Made by a program: the position numbers and the translations under genes | Shown: in pieces, positions 1 through 11,838 of the stretch | Layout: each line of letters begins with the position of its first letter | Position numbering within the stretch: position 1 is the first letter of the stretch | The notes under the pieces: generated by a model | What the model was told of the DNA's origin: nothing | Seen by the model: the letters and a program-made list of their open reading frames with translations, nothing else | Databases searched by the model: none | Source of the DNA: Brucella rhizosphaerae | Lineage (GTDB): Bacteria > Pseudomonadota > Alphaproteobacteria > Rhizobiales > Rhizobiaceae | Assembly (NCBI RefSeq): GCF_002252475.1 | Contig: NZ_NNRK01000013.1 | Coordinates: 1-62,756, forward strand | Direction of reading: 5' to 3' | Length of the DNA stretch: 62,756 nucleotides

Positions 1-201
1 GACATGAGTGTGAAGGTTGCGGGGACCACGTTCGGGACCGGTAATGACAAGACCTGGGGCGGGCTTGGAGCCGGTGGCACCTATGCCTGGGCGGATGACA
101 AATACGCGCTTTATGGTGAAGGCTCCATCAACACCAGCCTCACCAACTTCGCCGACAGCTATGCCCTCAAAGCAACAATCGGCTTCAGAACAAAGTGGTG
201 A
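1..201 (+). CDS. Autotransporter beta-barrel protein, C-terminal fragment
   Basis: This is the 3' end of a gene that begins before the window; it is open from base 1 in the same frame. The visible 66 residues show alternating aromatic and hydrophobic residues with Gly-rich turns ([20 protein letters not shown]) and end in IGFRTKW, a terminal aromatic residue typical of outer-membrane beta-barrels. The pattern matches the last strands of the autotransporter (type V secretion) translocator domain. The passenger domain, and so the function, cannot be seen. An in-frame ATG at base 4 is probably internal, because nothing like a signal peptide follows it. Confidence 0.7.
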   Translation, partial: DMSVKVAGTTFGTGNDKTWGGLGAGGTYAWADDKYALYGEGSINTSLTNFADSYALKATIGFRTKW

Positions 202-392
202 GCGGATAGTCCCCAGAAATTGAGGCCCTGCGACTTCACCCGTCTCAGGGTCTTTAAATTGAAATAGCAGTCAGAACCGACATGAACGGAGAGGCGCAAT
301 ACTCTGGTACTTCGCTGCGCACCGAGTTCTATTGCCTTTTTTAAATGGAGCACTACCCTTCAACTTTGTCTGATTATGACGCGGAGGGCAGT

Positions 393-3690
<3,298 letters not shown>

Positions 3691-4058
3691 TTAGATCGAT
3701 GCATATGGTGATGGGCGAGGGCAATGATTGCTTCAATTGGACCATCACCAAATCAATATGTGCGTAGGTGTATTCCATGACGAGTTCCTTGCATTGGATA
3801 ACCCATTGTTATCATTTGCAAGTCGCACTTCAACCCGGAATCCACCCGGCTACACACGTAAGTCACATAATCTATCTTATGGAACCATCTCTCAAATGAC
3901 GACTACTCGAGCGGGAAAAGGCGCACATGACAGATGTGCGCACGTAAATTGTCCCAAATTGGCCATGCGAGACATCAGAAAGCCTACTTCGATTTCAGAT
4001 AATAGCCTCTGCTCTATCAGAGGTTACGCTTAGATCGTACATACTGCTTACGATGCTT
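3691..4058. other. Gene-free stretch between aspD and a SyrB-like gene
   Basis: No convincing gene is seen. An open frame of about 100 codons (3728-4033, plus) lacks a good ribosome site and protein-like composition. A short hairpin CCTCTG/CAGAGG (4006-4011 with 4018-4023) lies just past the end of the minus-strand gene and may terminate it, but there is no strong T-run. Confidence 0.4.
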
Positions 4059-4583
4059 CTAATTGTCGAATTTCGCGAGCATCGTTTTCAGCTTTTCATT
4101 TTCAGACCGCAATTTAGCAATCATCAAGTTCTTCAAATGGATATTTTCAGCATGGAGCGATTGTAGAACGGCCGCATCTGGACGAGAAGTACTTGAAGGT
4201 AATGGTAAATCTATACGCTGTTGGCGTGCAATCTTTTTCACCCCTCGGTTGCCGGAAGGCTTCTTCTGAGAACGCAGATTTAAAGGCTTGTTTGGCTTAT
4301 CAACATGATCAACCGGCTTCTCATCTTCTGCACTTAAACTTTCAGCCGAAGCTGATTGTTCTAATTCCAAATCGACTGGTTCTTCTGCTTTCACCTGATC
4401 AACACTTAGAGAACTACTGGACTGCTTGTCCACGTTTTGAGCCTCGGAGGCTCCAAGTTCGCTATCATCCTCAATCTGACGTGCAATGGATTTGAGATCC
4501 AAATTCCCCCACATAGAATTCGAATTTGTTCGAGCGCGTCGCCCCTTGTACTCGACAATCACGTTTCGAGTTGGGTGTTTCAT
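4059..4583 (-). CDS. SyrB-like coiled-coil protein, divergent partner
   Basis: A hypothetical protein of 174 residues. The N-terminus is basic (YKGRRARTNSNS) and continues into WGNLDLKSIARQ; the middle is acidic and low in complexity; the C-terminus is basic and then coiled coil. The last ~25 residues (HLKNLMIAKLRSENEKLKTM) follow the pattern of the SyrB-like tail encoded next door (RLRKALATKLRNENAELRKR). The two genes are divergent across a 206-bp AT-rich gap. It lacks the helix-turn-helix visible in its neighbour. It may therefore be a dimerisation partner or antagonist; that role is inference. No enzyme or membrane signature is visible. Confidence 0.55.
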   Translation of the reverse strand: MKHPTRNVIVEYKGRRARTNSNSMWGNLDLKSIARQIEDDSELGASEAQNVDKQSSSSLSVDQVKAEEPVDLELEQSASAESLSAEDEKPVDHVDKPNKPLNLRSQKKPSGNRGVKKIARQQRIDLPLPSSTSRPDAAVLQSLHAENIHLKNLMIAKLRSENEKLKTMLAKFDN

Positions 4584-4789
4584 TGATATCCATAATCCTT
4601 AGTGAGGTTGAAATTCCATGCCATCGATAGTTACTTTGGTTCGTTATAACATAGTAACAAAAGTTTCAATCTTTGCGTTATATAGTGCCGTAGACTTCAC
4701 TGAATATCAAGTTATTGCGCAGTCCCTCATTGACTAACGATAACCCGTAATCAAAAATACCAAGCGACCAATTAAAGGAGAGATAATCG
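4584..4789. promoter_or_regulatory. Divergent promoter region of the SyrB-like pair
   Basis: This AT-rich gap between two divergent genes must hold both promoters. It contains an inverted repeat GTTACT (4630-4635) / AGTAAC (4653-4658), a candidate operator. A strong ribosome site AAGGAGAG precedes the plus-strand gene at 4790. Confidence 0.4.
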
Positions 4790-5230
4790 ATGGCTATTGA
4801 AGATACCAACGAAATCGTGGAAACAGCTTCGCAAGATAGCATTGCTCCGGCTAAGCGAGCTAAATCCAAAACGCGGGCACGTAAAAGCGTACCAGCTCAA
4901 GAGGCCGCTTCTGCTAACACTGCAGCAAAATTGACGCGTAAGAAATACACCCTTGCCGAGCGCGCCAAATTACTGGCCTCAATCTCCAAAGATCTGAAGA
5001 ATAGCGATACCACTGTTAAGACGGCCTTGACGAAAGTTGGCATCAGCGAACAGACATATTATAATTGGAAGAAAGCTTCCGAAACGAAGGACCATGTTGA
5101 ACCCGTTCAGCAGAGTGACGAACTCAAAGCTTTGGTTGAACTGGAAGCTGAGAACCAGCGTTTGCGTAAGGCTTTAGCGACAAAGCTTCGGAATGAGAAT
5201 GCGGAACTCCGTAAGCGCCTTGGATTATAA
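4790..5230 (+). CDS. SyrB-family transcriptional regulator
   Basis: A protein of 146 residues with three parts. First comes a Lys/Ala-rich basic N-terminus (about 1-50). Then a transposase-like helix-turn-helix spans about 52-95 (RKKYTLAERAKLLASISKDL followed by VGISEQTYYNWKK). A leucine-zipper-like tail ends in LRNENAELRKRLGL. This architecture matches SyrB of Sinorhizobium, known as a negative regulator of syrM. The HTH resembles the OrfA/InsE class of IS3 elements, but no transposase catalytic gene is nearby, so a regulator is favoured. It faces a gene sharing its C-terminal motif. Target genes are not evident. Confidence 0.75.
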   Translation: MAIEDTNEIVETASQDSIAPAKRAKSKTRARKSVPAQEAASANTAAKLTRKKYTLAERAKLLASISKDLKNSDTTVKTALTKVGISEQTYYNWKKASETKDHVEPVQQSDELKALVELEAENQRLRKALATKLRNENAELRKRLGL

Positions 5231-5404
5231 AGCGGAGTTTTGAGCGCTCACTTCCCAAATTGAAATGAGCCGCAATGACGACAGATAGTTCGTGTATCCG
5301 TCTTCGGGCGGAAATGCGAACTACCAGCCTCTTTATCGCCTTTATATACATTGTCTGCTAACTTGTTTCTATAAGCCCTATGATGACATTCTTGAGGAAC
5401 AAGA

Positions 5405-6694
5405 TTGTATTTTGAAATAATCACTGTCGTGCTGCTCACGCTTCTGAACGGCGTCCTTGCCATGTCGGAACTTGCAGTCGTTTCTTCGCGCCCCGCAAAG
5501 TTGCGAGTTCTTGCAGACAAGGGCAGCCGAGGAGCTCAGATGGCCATAACTCTGGCCGAAAATCCAGGGCGCTTCCTGTCGACGGTGCAAATTGGTATCA
5601 CCCTGGTCGGCGTTTTGTCGGGAGCATTTTCGGGCGCCACTCTCGGTGCACGTCTCACAGGCTGGCTCATAACTCAAGGTGTGTCCCCATCTGTCGCTGA
5701 CGCTTTTGGCGTAGGCTCGGTCGTGGTGGCCATTACTTATCTCTCGTTGATCGTAGGGGAACTGGTTCCCAAACAGATTGCACTTCGCGAACCTGAACTT
5801 ATGGCGAGCCGCGTAGCCCCCAGTATGGCGATCCTTTCGAAGTTTGCCGCGCCGCTGGTATGGCTCCTGGATACATCTGGTCGGCTTGTGTTGAGATTGC
5901 TTGGCCAGTCGGGAAAATCGAGTGACGGTGTCACGGACGAAGAAATCAAAACCGTACTTGCCGAAGCCCACAACGCGGGTGTGATCGAGACTGAAGAATC
6001 TCGGATGATCGCAGGTGTTATGCGCCTTGCTGATCGTACTGCACGCGGACTCATGACGCCACGTCTTGATGTGGAAATGATAGACATTGAGGACGATATT
6101 GAAGATATTCGGGATCAGCTGCAAAAGTCCAATCGATCTCGTCTCCCCGTTAGGGGTAAGAATTCGGACGAAATAATCGGCGTATTGCAAGCTCGGGATT
6201 TTTTCAATCAGCTTTCATTGCAAGGGAGAGTTGACCTTCGCAACCTCCTCAAGGAAGTGCCAGTTGTCTCTGACTTTTCCGATGCGCTCGATGTTGTCGA
6301 AGCTATCCGTGGCACACCAACCCATATGGTGCTCGTTTATGACGAATACGGTCATTTTGAAGGGGTTATTACGGCTGGCGATGTGATGGAGGCCATCATT
6401 GGCGCCATGCAAGAAGATCATATTGAGGAGCAAGCCATCGTTCGTAGGGCTGATGGCTCTTATTTGGTCTCGGGCTGGATGCCGATTGATGAGTTTTCGG
6501 AATTCATGCGCTTTCCGATCGAAGATGATGTCGAATACAATACGATCGCTGGCTTTGTGCTTGAAGAGTTGAAGCATCTGCCCGATGTCGGTGAAACTTT
6601 CAGCAGAAATGGCTGGGTTTTTGAGATTGTCGATCTTGACGGTCGACGAATAGATAAGCTGCTTATTAAATCTGAAGAGCCACAGACCGAGTAG
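5405..6694 (+). CDS. CorC/HlyC-family membrane protein with CBS domains
   Basis: A protein of 429 residues with the three-domain layout of the HlyC/CorC family. The N-terminal CNNM/DUF21 membrane region spans about 1-190 and starts FEIITVVLLTLLNGVLAMSE. A CBS pair follows at about 210-330 (MTPRLDVEMIDIEDD; HMVLVYDEYGHFEGVITAGD). The C-terminal CorC_HlyC transporter-associated domain ends at about 425. Family members are linked to Mg2+/Co2+ efflux. The start is a TTG at 5405 with TTGAGGAAC just upstream; the next in-frame ATG (5462) would cut into the first membrane helix. It is monocistronic. Confidence 0.85.
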   Translation: MYFEIITVVLLTLLNGVLAMSELAVVSSRPAKLRVLADKGSRGAQMAITLAENPGRFLSTVQIGITLVGVLSGAFSGATLGARLTGWLITQGVSPSVADAFGVGSVVVAITYLSLIVGELVPKQIALREPELMASRVAPSMAILSKFAAPLVWLLDTSGRLVLRLLGQSGKSSDGVTDEEIKTVLAEAHNAGVIETEESRMIAGVMRLADRTARGLMTPRLDVEMIDIEDDIEDIRDQLQKSNRSRLPVRGKNSDEIIGVLQARDFFNQLSLQGRVDLRNLLKEVPVVSDFSDALDVVEAIRGTPTHMVLVYDEYGHFEGVITAGDVMEAIIGAMQEDHIEEQAIVRRADGSYLVSGWMPIDEFSEFMRFPIEDDVEYNTIAGFVLEELKHLPDVGETFSRNGWVFEIVDLDGRRIDKLLIKSEEPQTE

Positions 6695-6697
6695 TTC

Positions 6698-6726
6698 TTC
6701 GCGCGTGCTCAATAAACACGCGCGAA
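6698..6726. terminator. Hairpin between convergent genes
   Basis: Perfect stem TTCGCGCGTG (6698-6707) / CACGCGCGAA (6717-6726) with a 9-base loop lies between the convergent corC-like and monooxygenase genes. It has no strong T-run, but its place suits a bidirectional terminator. Confidence 0.6.
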
Positions 6727-6735
6727 TGCAATGAG

Positions 6736-8535
6736 CTATTTGGTATGGTGGACTGCCTGCAATTGATAGACAGGCGTTTCTATTCCCTCCATACGGGCTT
6801 TGAGCTGTAGCGACAGGTATTGGGAATAGTGGCGCGACTGATGCAGGTTACCCCCATGAAACCACAATGCTTCCTGTTGGGTGGGCTTCCACATGTTGCG
6901 TTGCTCTCCTTCCCAAGGGCCAGGGTCTTTTGGCGTTTCGGATCCCAATCCCCAGACTTTGCCAATCTTGTCCGCGGTCTCCCGGTCAATGATATCTTCG
7001 ACCCAGCCGTTCATTGAGCCATAACCTGTCGCATAAACGATGAGATCGGCAGGTAACTCAGTGCCATTGGTGAGCTTGACCGCGCTTTCGGTAATCTCTT
7101 CTATCTGTCCGGATGCAAGCTTGATTTTACCGTCAATAATCAACTGCGAGGCGCCAATGTCGATGTAGTAACCTGATCCCCGCCGCAGATATTTAAGAAA
7201 CAATCCCGATCCGTCGGCGCCGAAATCCAATTGAAAACCGACTTTTTCGAGTGCTGCATAAAAATCAGCATCGATCTCGCGGATCTTGTCATAGATGGGT
7301 TTCTGGAACTCATGCATAATGCGATAGGGAAGTGAAGCAAATATCAGATCAGCTTTGGCAGTAGTGACGCCGTTTTGCAAAGCCTCTTCGGAATAAAGCG
7401 CGCCGAGCCCGTGCTTCATCAGTGGCTCAGACCGGACGATATGGGTCGATGATCTTTGAACCATCGTTACATCTACGCCAGCTTCGCAAAGTGCGGCGCA
7501 GATATCATGAGCCGAATTGTTAGAGCCCACGACAACAACCTTTTTACCCTTATAACCATCGGGGCCCGGATGCCGGGAGGAATGCTGTTGCTCCCCCCTG
7601 AAGCGGTCTTGGCCTTTCATGCCTGGAATGTTCGGCTTGCCGGACATACCAGTTGCAAACACAAGCTGTTTAGGACGCAGAATGACCGTCTCGCCATCGC
7701 GATCAATGACGACAGACCATTCCTTTTTCGCTTCGTCCCATCGCGCAGACTTGACAGTGGAGCGTGTCCAGTAGTTCAGTTCCATCACTTTGGTGTAGAA
7801 TTCCAGCCAATCGCCGATCTTGTCCTTCGGCGCAAAAACCGGCCAGTTTTTTGGAAAATCAATATATGGCAAATGATCATACCAGACCGGATCATGCAGG
7901 CAGAGTGACTTGTAGCGTTTGCGCCAAGAGTCCCCCGCGTTTTCGTTGCGCTCAACGATGATCGTCGGCACACCGAGCTGACGCAGACGCGCTCCCAGTG
8001 CAATGCCGCCCTGCCCTCCGCCTATAACCAGCACATAGGGCTGCTTCTCGTAACCAAGTGTTCGAGCTTCCTCTTCGCGCTCTTCCTTCCATGTCTTGGC
8101 TCCCAGGTCCTGACCGTGCTTTGCCCCAAGTGGTCGTGTAAAGCCAGATTTTTCCTCATGTCCTTTCAACTCCGACATGACCGTAAGAAGGGTCCATATC
8201 TTGCCACCCTTCAAGCGAATAAGACCATATCCGCGTGCAACATCAGTCTCGAAAGTTATCCAGCTTTCCGTAACGCCATCGGCCTCCGTTGCGGCTTCGC
8301 CAGCGGCCACGAGCCACTTGGTTGGCTTAACCAGCTGCAACTGTGATTGCAGCATGTCACGCACCTCATCGTGCCCTTCTACAGTCTTGATGTTCCAGGT
8401 AAAGGCGACGAGATCGCGCCAGTAGCAATCATCAGCGAACATCAAAACGGCGTCATCGACCCGCCCCTCTTCAAGTGCTGCGCCGAACTTATCAAGAAAG
8501 GTCTGAACCAGCACGGTTGGTGTTTTCTCAAGCAT
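6736..8535 (-). CDS. Flavin-containing monooxygenase with N-terminal NTF2-like domain
   Basis: A predicted cytosolic FAD/NAD(P)H monooxygenase of 599 residues. Residues 1-125 form an NTF2/SnoaL-like domain. Residues ~165-590 are a flavoprotein monooxygenase with an FAD-binding GGGQGG at 172-177 and a second nucleotide site around VVVVGSNNSAHD (about 330-345). The start has GGGAGGAAAT just upstream. It is the last gene after an alcohol dehydrogenase (60-bp gap) and an AcoR-like activator on the same strand. Oxidation of a ketone, amine or similar small substrate (Baeyer-Villiger or N/S-oxidation) is possible, but the substrate cannot be read from sequence. Confidence 0.8.
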   Translation of the reverse strand: MLEKTPTVLVQTFLDKFGAALEEGRVDDAVLMFADDCYWRDLVAFTWNIKTVEGHDEVRDMLQSQLQLVKPTKWLVAAGEAATEADGVTESWITFETDVARGYGLIRLKGGKIWTLLTVMSELKGHEEKSGFTRPLGAKHGQDLGAKTWKEEREEEARTLGYEKQPYVLVIGGGQGGIALGARLRQLGVPTIIVERNENAGDSWRKRYKSLCLHDPVWYDHLPYIDFPKNWPVFAPKDKIGDWLEFYTKVMELNYWTRSTVKSARWDEAKKEWSVVIDRDGETVILRPKQLVFATGMSGKPNIPGMKGQDRFRGEQQHSSRHPGPDGYKGKKVVVVGSNNSAHDICAALCEAGVDVTMVQRSSTHIVRSEPLMKHGLGALYSEEALQNGVTTAKADLIFASLPYRIMHEFQKPIYDKIREIDADFYAALEKVGFQLDFGADGSGLFLKYLRRGSGYYIDIGASQLIIDGKIKLASGQIEEITESAVKLTNGTELPADLIVYATGYGSMNGWVEDIIDRETADKIGKVWGLGSETPKDPGPWEGEQRNMWKPTQQEALWFHGGNLHQSRHYSQYLSLQLKARMEGIETPVYQLQAVHHTK

Positions 8536-8595
8536 TATAATTTCCTCCCATGGAAGTTGGTGTCAGGCTCTCCCAAGCCCGACAGTGAAATAATG

Positions 8596-9675
8596 TTATC
8601 TTTTCAGATCGATCAGGATTTTCAGCTGGGTACCCGCTGGATCAAGCAACCGGTCAAAGCCTTCAAAAACTGCATCCTCCAACGCGATTGTTTTGGTCAC
8701 GATCTTGCTTGCTGGTATCTGACCGCTTGCAATCAGTCGGGCTACACGCGGCCAGTAATGGGTGGGATAAGCCCACGAGCCTCGAATATCGATGTCCTTG
8801 AATGTAACATCGAACCAGTTGAGTGGGTTCTCATGAGGGTGCAAGCCCGTCTGGACCACAACGCCTTGTTTACGGACGGCATCAGTGCAATTCTTCAATG
8901 CGTGCTCATTGCCGACGCACTCAATAGCAACGTCACAACCGACATTACCTTCGGTTTCCGCGCGAACCACCTCACCTACATTTTCTGATTTTGGATTAAT
9001 GGTGCGAACATCACCAAGTTTTTCACGTGCCAGCTGCAAACGTGTGTCGTTCAGGTCGGAGAGGAATATTTGTGATGCACCTGCGGCGCGCGCTGCCATT
9101 GCTACCAAAAAACCAATTGGCCCAGCACCAGTGACAAGGACGCTGTTACCAGCCGTAACGCCGCCTCGATCACAGGCATATACCGCCACTGCGGTTGGCT
9201 CAATGAGCGCTGCTTCTTCGTCACTAAGATCGTCAGGGATTGGCTGAACATTGTAAGCGTTCAACAACGCCATTTCAGCCATGCCGCCCGAGTGCCACGA
9301 AAGACCCGCCAGTGCCAGACTGGTACTGAGGTGATAAAGGCCACGATCAGCAAAATAGTCGCCCGCGCGAGGCATGATGAGTGGCTGTACTGATACACGG
9401 TCGCCAACTTTTACGTGCGTTACATCACTTCCCACGGCTTTAACCACGCCGCCAAATTCATGCCCCAGAATTTGTGGGGCGACCGCCTTGGTGAACGGAT
9501 GTGGTTCGGTTGGAATAAAAATTGGGCCATAAGCATATTCGTGCAGATCGGTCCCACATATCCCACAGAAGCGATTTTCGATCAGTACCTGATCGGGCTC
9601 GATATCGGAACCGGCTGGCGCCGACACGTTTTCAACACGCAGATCCTTGGCAGCATAAAAGCGCAAAGCACGCAT
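8596..9675 (-). CDS. Zinc-dependent alcohol dehydrogenase (butanediol-type)
   Basis: An MDR-superfamily dehydrogenase of 359 residues. The catalytic zinc region is present (FCGICGTDLHEY, then GHEFGG), as is a Rossmann motif (GAGPIG). It looks nearest to 2,3-butanediol/sorbitol dehydrogenases. The lobe that normally carries four structural-zinc cysteines reads PLIMPRAGDYFADRGLYHLS and has none, which is unusual. The start at 9675 is set by a GGAGGAGTT ribosome site; a longer in-frame start at 9726 would overlap the sigma-54 promoter. It is the first gene of an adh-monooxygenase operon placed just downstream of the activator gene and a consensus sigma-54 promoter. Confidence 0.82.
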   Translation of the reverse strand: MRALRFYAAKDLRVENVSAPAGSDIEPDQVLIENRFCGICGTDLHEYAYGPIFIPTEPHPFTKAVAPQILGHEFGGVVKAVGSDVTHVKVGDRVSVQPLIMPRAGDYFADRGLYHLSTSLALAGLSWHSGGMAEMALLNAYNVQPIPDDLSDEEAALIEPTAVAVYACDRGGVTAGNSVLVTGAGPIGFLVAMAARAAGASQIFLSDLNDTRLQLAREKLGDVRTINPKSENVGEVVRAETEGNVGCDVAIECVGNEHALKNCTDAVRKQGVVVQTGLHPHENPLNWFDVTFKDIDIRGSWAYPTHYWPRVARLIASGQIPASKIVTKTIALEDAVFEGFDRLLDPAGTQLKILIDLKR

Positions 9676-9710
9676 ACATAACTCCTCCATTTGCATCATT
9701 AAATGAGAGA

Positions 9711-9725
9711 GCAAGCTGCGTGCCA
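9711..9725 (-). promoter_or_regulatory. Sigma-54 promoter of the adh-monooxygenase operon
   Basis: On the minus strand the sequence reads TGGCACGCAGCTTGC, an exact -24/-12 pattern (TGGCAC, 5 bases, TTGC). It lies 36 bp upstream of the adh start, with room for a transcription start and the ribosome site. The adjacent upstream gene encodes a sigma-54-dependent activator. Confidence 0.88.
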
Positions 9726-9796
9726 AATGCGAGATAAGGCATATGTGTATGATTATTAATGCTTTTAATTAAAGTGAAGCTTATGAAGGGAGTAAC

Positions 9797-9835
9797 TGCA
9801 ACAGTCTTAGTGCAACACATGTTGCAACTGTTGCA
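9797..9835. promoter_or_regulatory. Upstream activator sites: four TGCAACA half-sites
   Basis: Two nested inverted repeats are built from TGCAACA/TGTTGCA: the outer pair at 9797-9804 and 9828-9835, the inner pair at 9811-9817 and 9820-9826. The cluster lies 70-110 bp upstream of the -24 element, the usual distance for a sigma-54 enhancer. It sits immediately after the stop of the AcoR-like gene. It is most likely that protein's binding site. Confidence 0.75.
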
Positions 9836-9838
9836 TTC

Positions 9839-11716
9839 TCAGTGCGAGAGTTTCAAACGGCGATGGATCGTTGACCGATTGACCCCGAGTTTTCGCGCAA
9901 GCGCGGAAATATTGTTGCCGCATTCATCAAGCTGGCGACGCAAGATGTCCGCATCGCTGCGGAAATTTAAAGCAGCACTATTGACTTGAAAATGATCTGG
10001 CAGACAGTCCGTCGTGATTATTGCATCTGTTGCAATCGCTGCTGCGACACGCAAGGTATTATCAAGTTCACGTAGATTCCCGGGCCAGCTATAGGTCGCC
10101 AAGGCCTTTCGTGCGATACGATCAATCGTGATTGTTTCGCCTTCTTCCTCGCCGATGCGTCGTAGAAGATGATCAACAACAGGGTCGAAATCCTGCCTTT
10201 GGCGCAACGGCGGCAATTGCAGTTTTGCAGCATTAAGCCGATAGAGCAGATCTTCGCGGAAACGGCCTTCTGCGACCAGTCCCGCAAGGTCGCGATGCGA
10301 TGCCGAGAGAAGCCGGAATTTGACTGGCTTCGGCTTCAATGCGCCAACAGGCTGTATTTCATTTTCCGAAAGAACGCGTAACAGGCGGCTTTGAAGTGTG
10401 AGTGGCATATCACCGATTTCGTCCAGAAACAGAGTGCCGCCGTTAGCTGCTTCAATAAGGCCGATCTTGCCCTTCTGCATAGCGCCGGTAAAAGCACCGG
10501 GCACATAACCAAACAGTTCCGATTCAATCAACTGTTCGGGAATTGCCGCGCAATTCACCGCAATGAAAGGTCCGGGCTTAGCGCTGCTGTCATGAATGGC
10601 GCGTGCCAGATATTCTTTGCCGCTGCCGGTTTCACCTTTGATAAGGATCGGCAGATGACGATCCGCCAATTTCGCAGCCCGAGCCTGAAGAGCTTCCATT
10701 GCGGAATCTCCGAAACTCAAATGGCGCAAAGCTGCTGGTAGCCGCACCGATGCTACGACCGGTGACGTCCTGAAACTGCTGACAGGAGCGATGGCGCTTG
10801 CAAACAATGCAAGACCATTACGCGCACGAACCAGACGTTCGCCGTTTGGGCGTCCACGCATCAGGTCGGGGAGCTTGTCAATGTCGATATCAAAAACATC
10901 TGAAATCGACTGACCAACAAGGTCTTTTGTCGAGACGTTGTTTAGGCCCATTCCTCGCGCAACGACGCCAAAGCCACCATGCGTCATTCCTGTAATCAAG
11001 CCGTTACCGTTTATCGTAACTGCGGCGTCGGGATCAACATCAAGAAAATCTGGCAGCTTCGCCAACCGCAATACCCAGTCCTCATGTGCTCTGGTCATCA
11101 AATTGGCAAGCTCAATGCGCCGTGCCGTAGAAGCGACCAGATGAAGCGCGAGTTGCTGGCTCGCCTTCGCGGTTGGTGACCGCAATTGCGAGATATCGAG
11201 AACCGCCGACAAATCACCAAATGTATCGAAGATTGGTGCGGCTGTGCAGGTCAAGCCGATATGACATGCATCGAAGTGGTCATCCTGGTGAATGATGACG
11301 GGTTTTCCAGACACCATGCAGGCTCCCACCGCGCAAGTTCCAGCCCGGTCTTCCGACCATTCAGATCCAAGATACAGTCCAGCCTTTCGAAGCTGATTGT
11401 CGAATGTCGGATCGCCCATAAACTCGACGGTGACGCCACGCGCATCCGATAGCAACAATACATAGCTTTGATCGGCTACTTGTCTGAAAAGCGTTTCGAG
11501 CCCCGTTCGTCCGATCCGGATGAGTTCTTCCGACTGTTCGCGATGTTCCCGCAAAAGAGTGTCAGGCACGATATAGGCTTCCTGCGTCTGGGCAGGATTG
11601 AGCTGATAATCGTTGAGACACCGCAGCCAGGATTGGATAACAGGACGATCACGATCGGACGCCCCGCCCATAGCGACGCGCTCAATCTCCTTGATGTGCG
11701 ACAGTGTCGACACCAT
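9839..11716 (-). CDS. Sigma-54-dependent activator, AcoR-like
   Basis: A protein of 625 residues with the AcoR layout: an N-terminal GAF-type sensor (about 60-200), a PAS-like linker, an AAA+ ATPase core and a C-terminal Fis-type helix-turn-helix. The core has Walker A GETGSGKE, a GAFTGA sigma-54 contact loop near residue 405 and Walker [11 protein letters not shown]. The HTH is [20 protein letters not shown]. All key ATPase motifs are intact. The start at 11716 follows AGAGGAGGAC; the in-frame ATG 30 bases upstream has no such site. Its inferred target is the downstream adh-monooxygenase operon. The inducing ligand is unknown; AcoR relatives sense small alcohols and ketones such as acetoin. 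Confidence 0.88.
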   Translation of the reverse strand: MVSTLSHIKEIERVAMGGASDRDRPVIQSWLRCLNDYQLNPAQTQEAYIVPDTLLREHREQSEELIRIGRTGLETLFRQVADQSYVLLLSDARGVTVEFMGDPTFDNQLRKAGLYLGSEWSEDRAGTCAVGACMVSGKPVIIHQDDHFDACHIGLTCTAAPIFDTFGDLSAVLDISQLRSPTAKASQQLALHLVASTARRIELANLMTRAHEDWVLRLAKLPDFLDVDPDAAVTINGNGLITGMTHGGFGVVARGMGLNNVSTKDLVGQSISDVFDIDIDKLPDLMRGRPNGERLVRARNGLALFASAIAPVSSFRTSPVVASVRLPAALRHLSFGDSAMEALQARAAKLADRHLPILIKGETGSGKEYLARAIHDSSAKPGPFIAVNCAAIPEQLIESELFGYVPGAFTGAMQKGKIGLIEAANGGTLFLDEIGDMPLTLQSRLLRVLSENEIQPVGALKPKPVKFRLLSASHRDLAGLVAEGRFREDLLYRLNAAKLQLPPLRQRQDFDPVVDHLLRRIGEEEGETITIDRIARKALATYSWPGNLRELDNTLRVAAAIATDAIITTDCLPDHFQVNSAALNFRSDADILRRQLDECGNNISALARKLGVNRSTIHRRLKLSH

Positions 11717-11838
11717 GATTGTCCTCCTCTGTCCGAATGCTCGCATAAGAAATATAAAGACTCAAGACGTCATGTGAAGTTTCAAATACCCCTGTTTCTC
11801 TACATCGTAACCATCATCGACAGCCGTGTATTCACGGC

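Noticed and set aside
220..260. Weak hairpin after the autotransporter gene as a terminator
   Set aside because: Only a 5-bp stem with a 15-base loop; not distinguishable from chance.
3728..4033. Possible small gene of 101 codons after aspD
   Set aside because: No ribosome site, no recognisable family and a residue mix unlike neighbouring proteins.
4790..5230. SyrB-like gene as OrfA of an IS3-type element
   Set aside because: No OrfB integrase, inverted repeats or target duplication are visible nearby, and the C-terminal zipper matches SyrB-type regulators.
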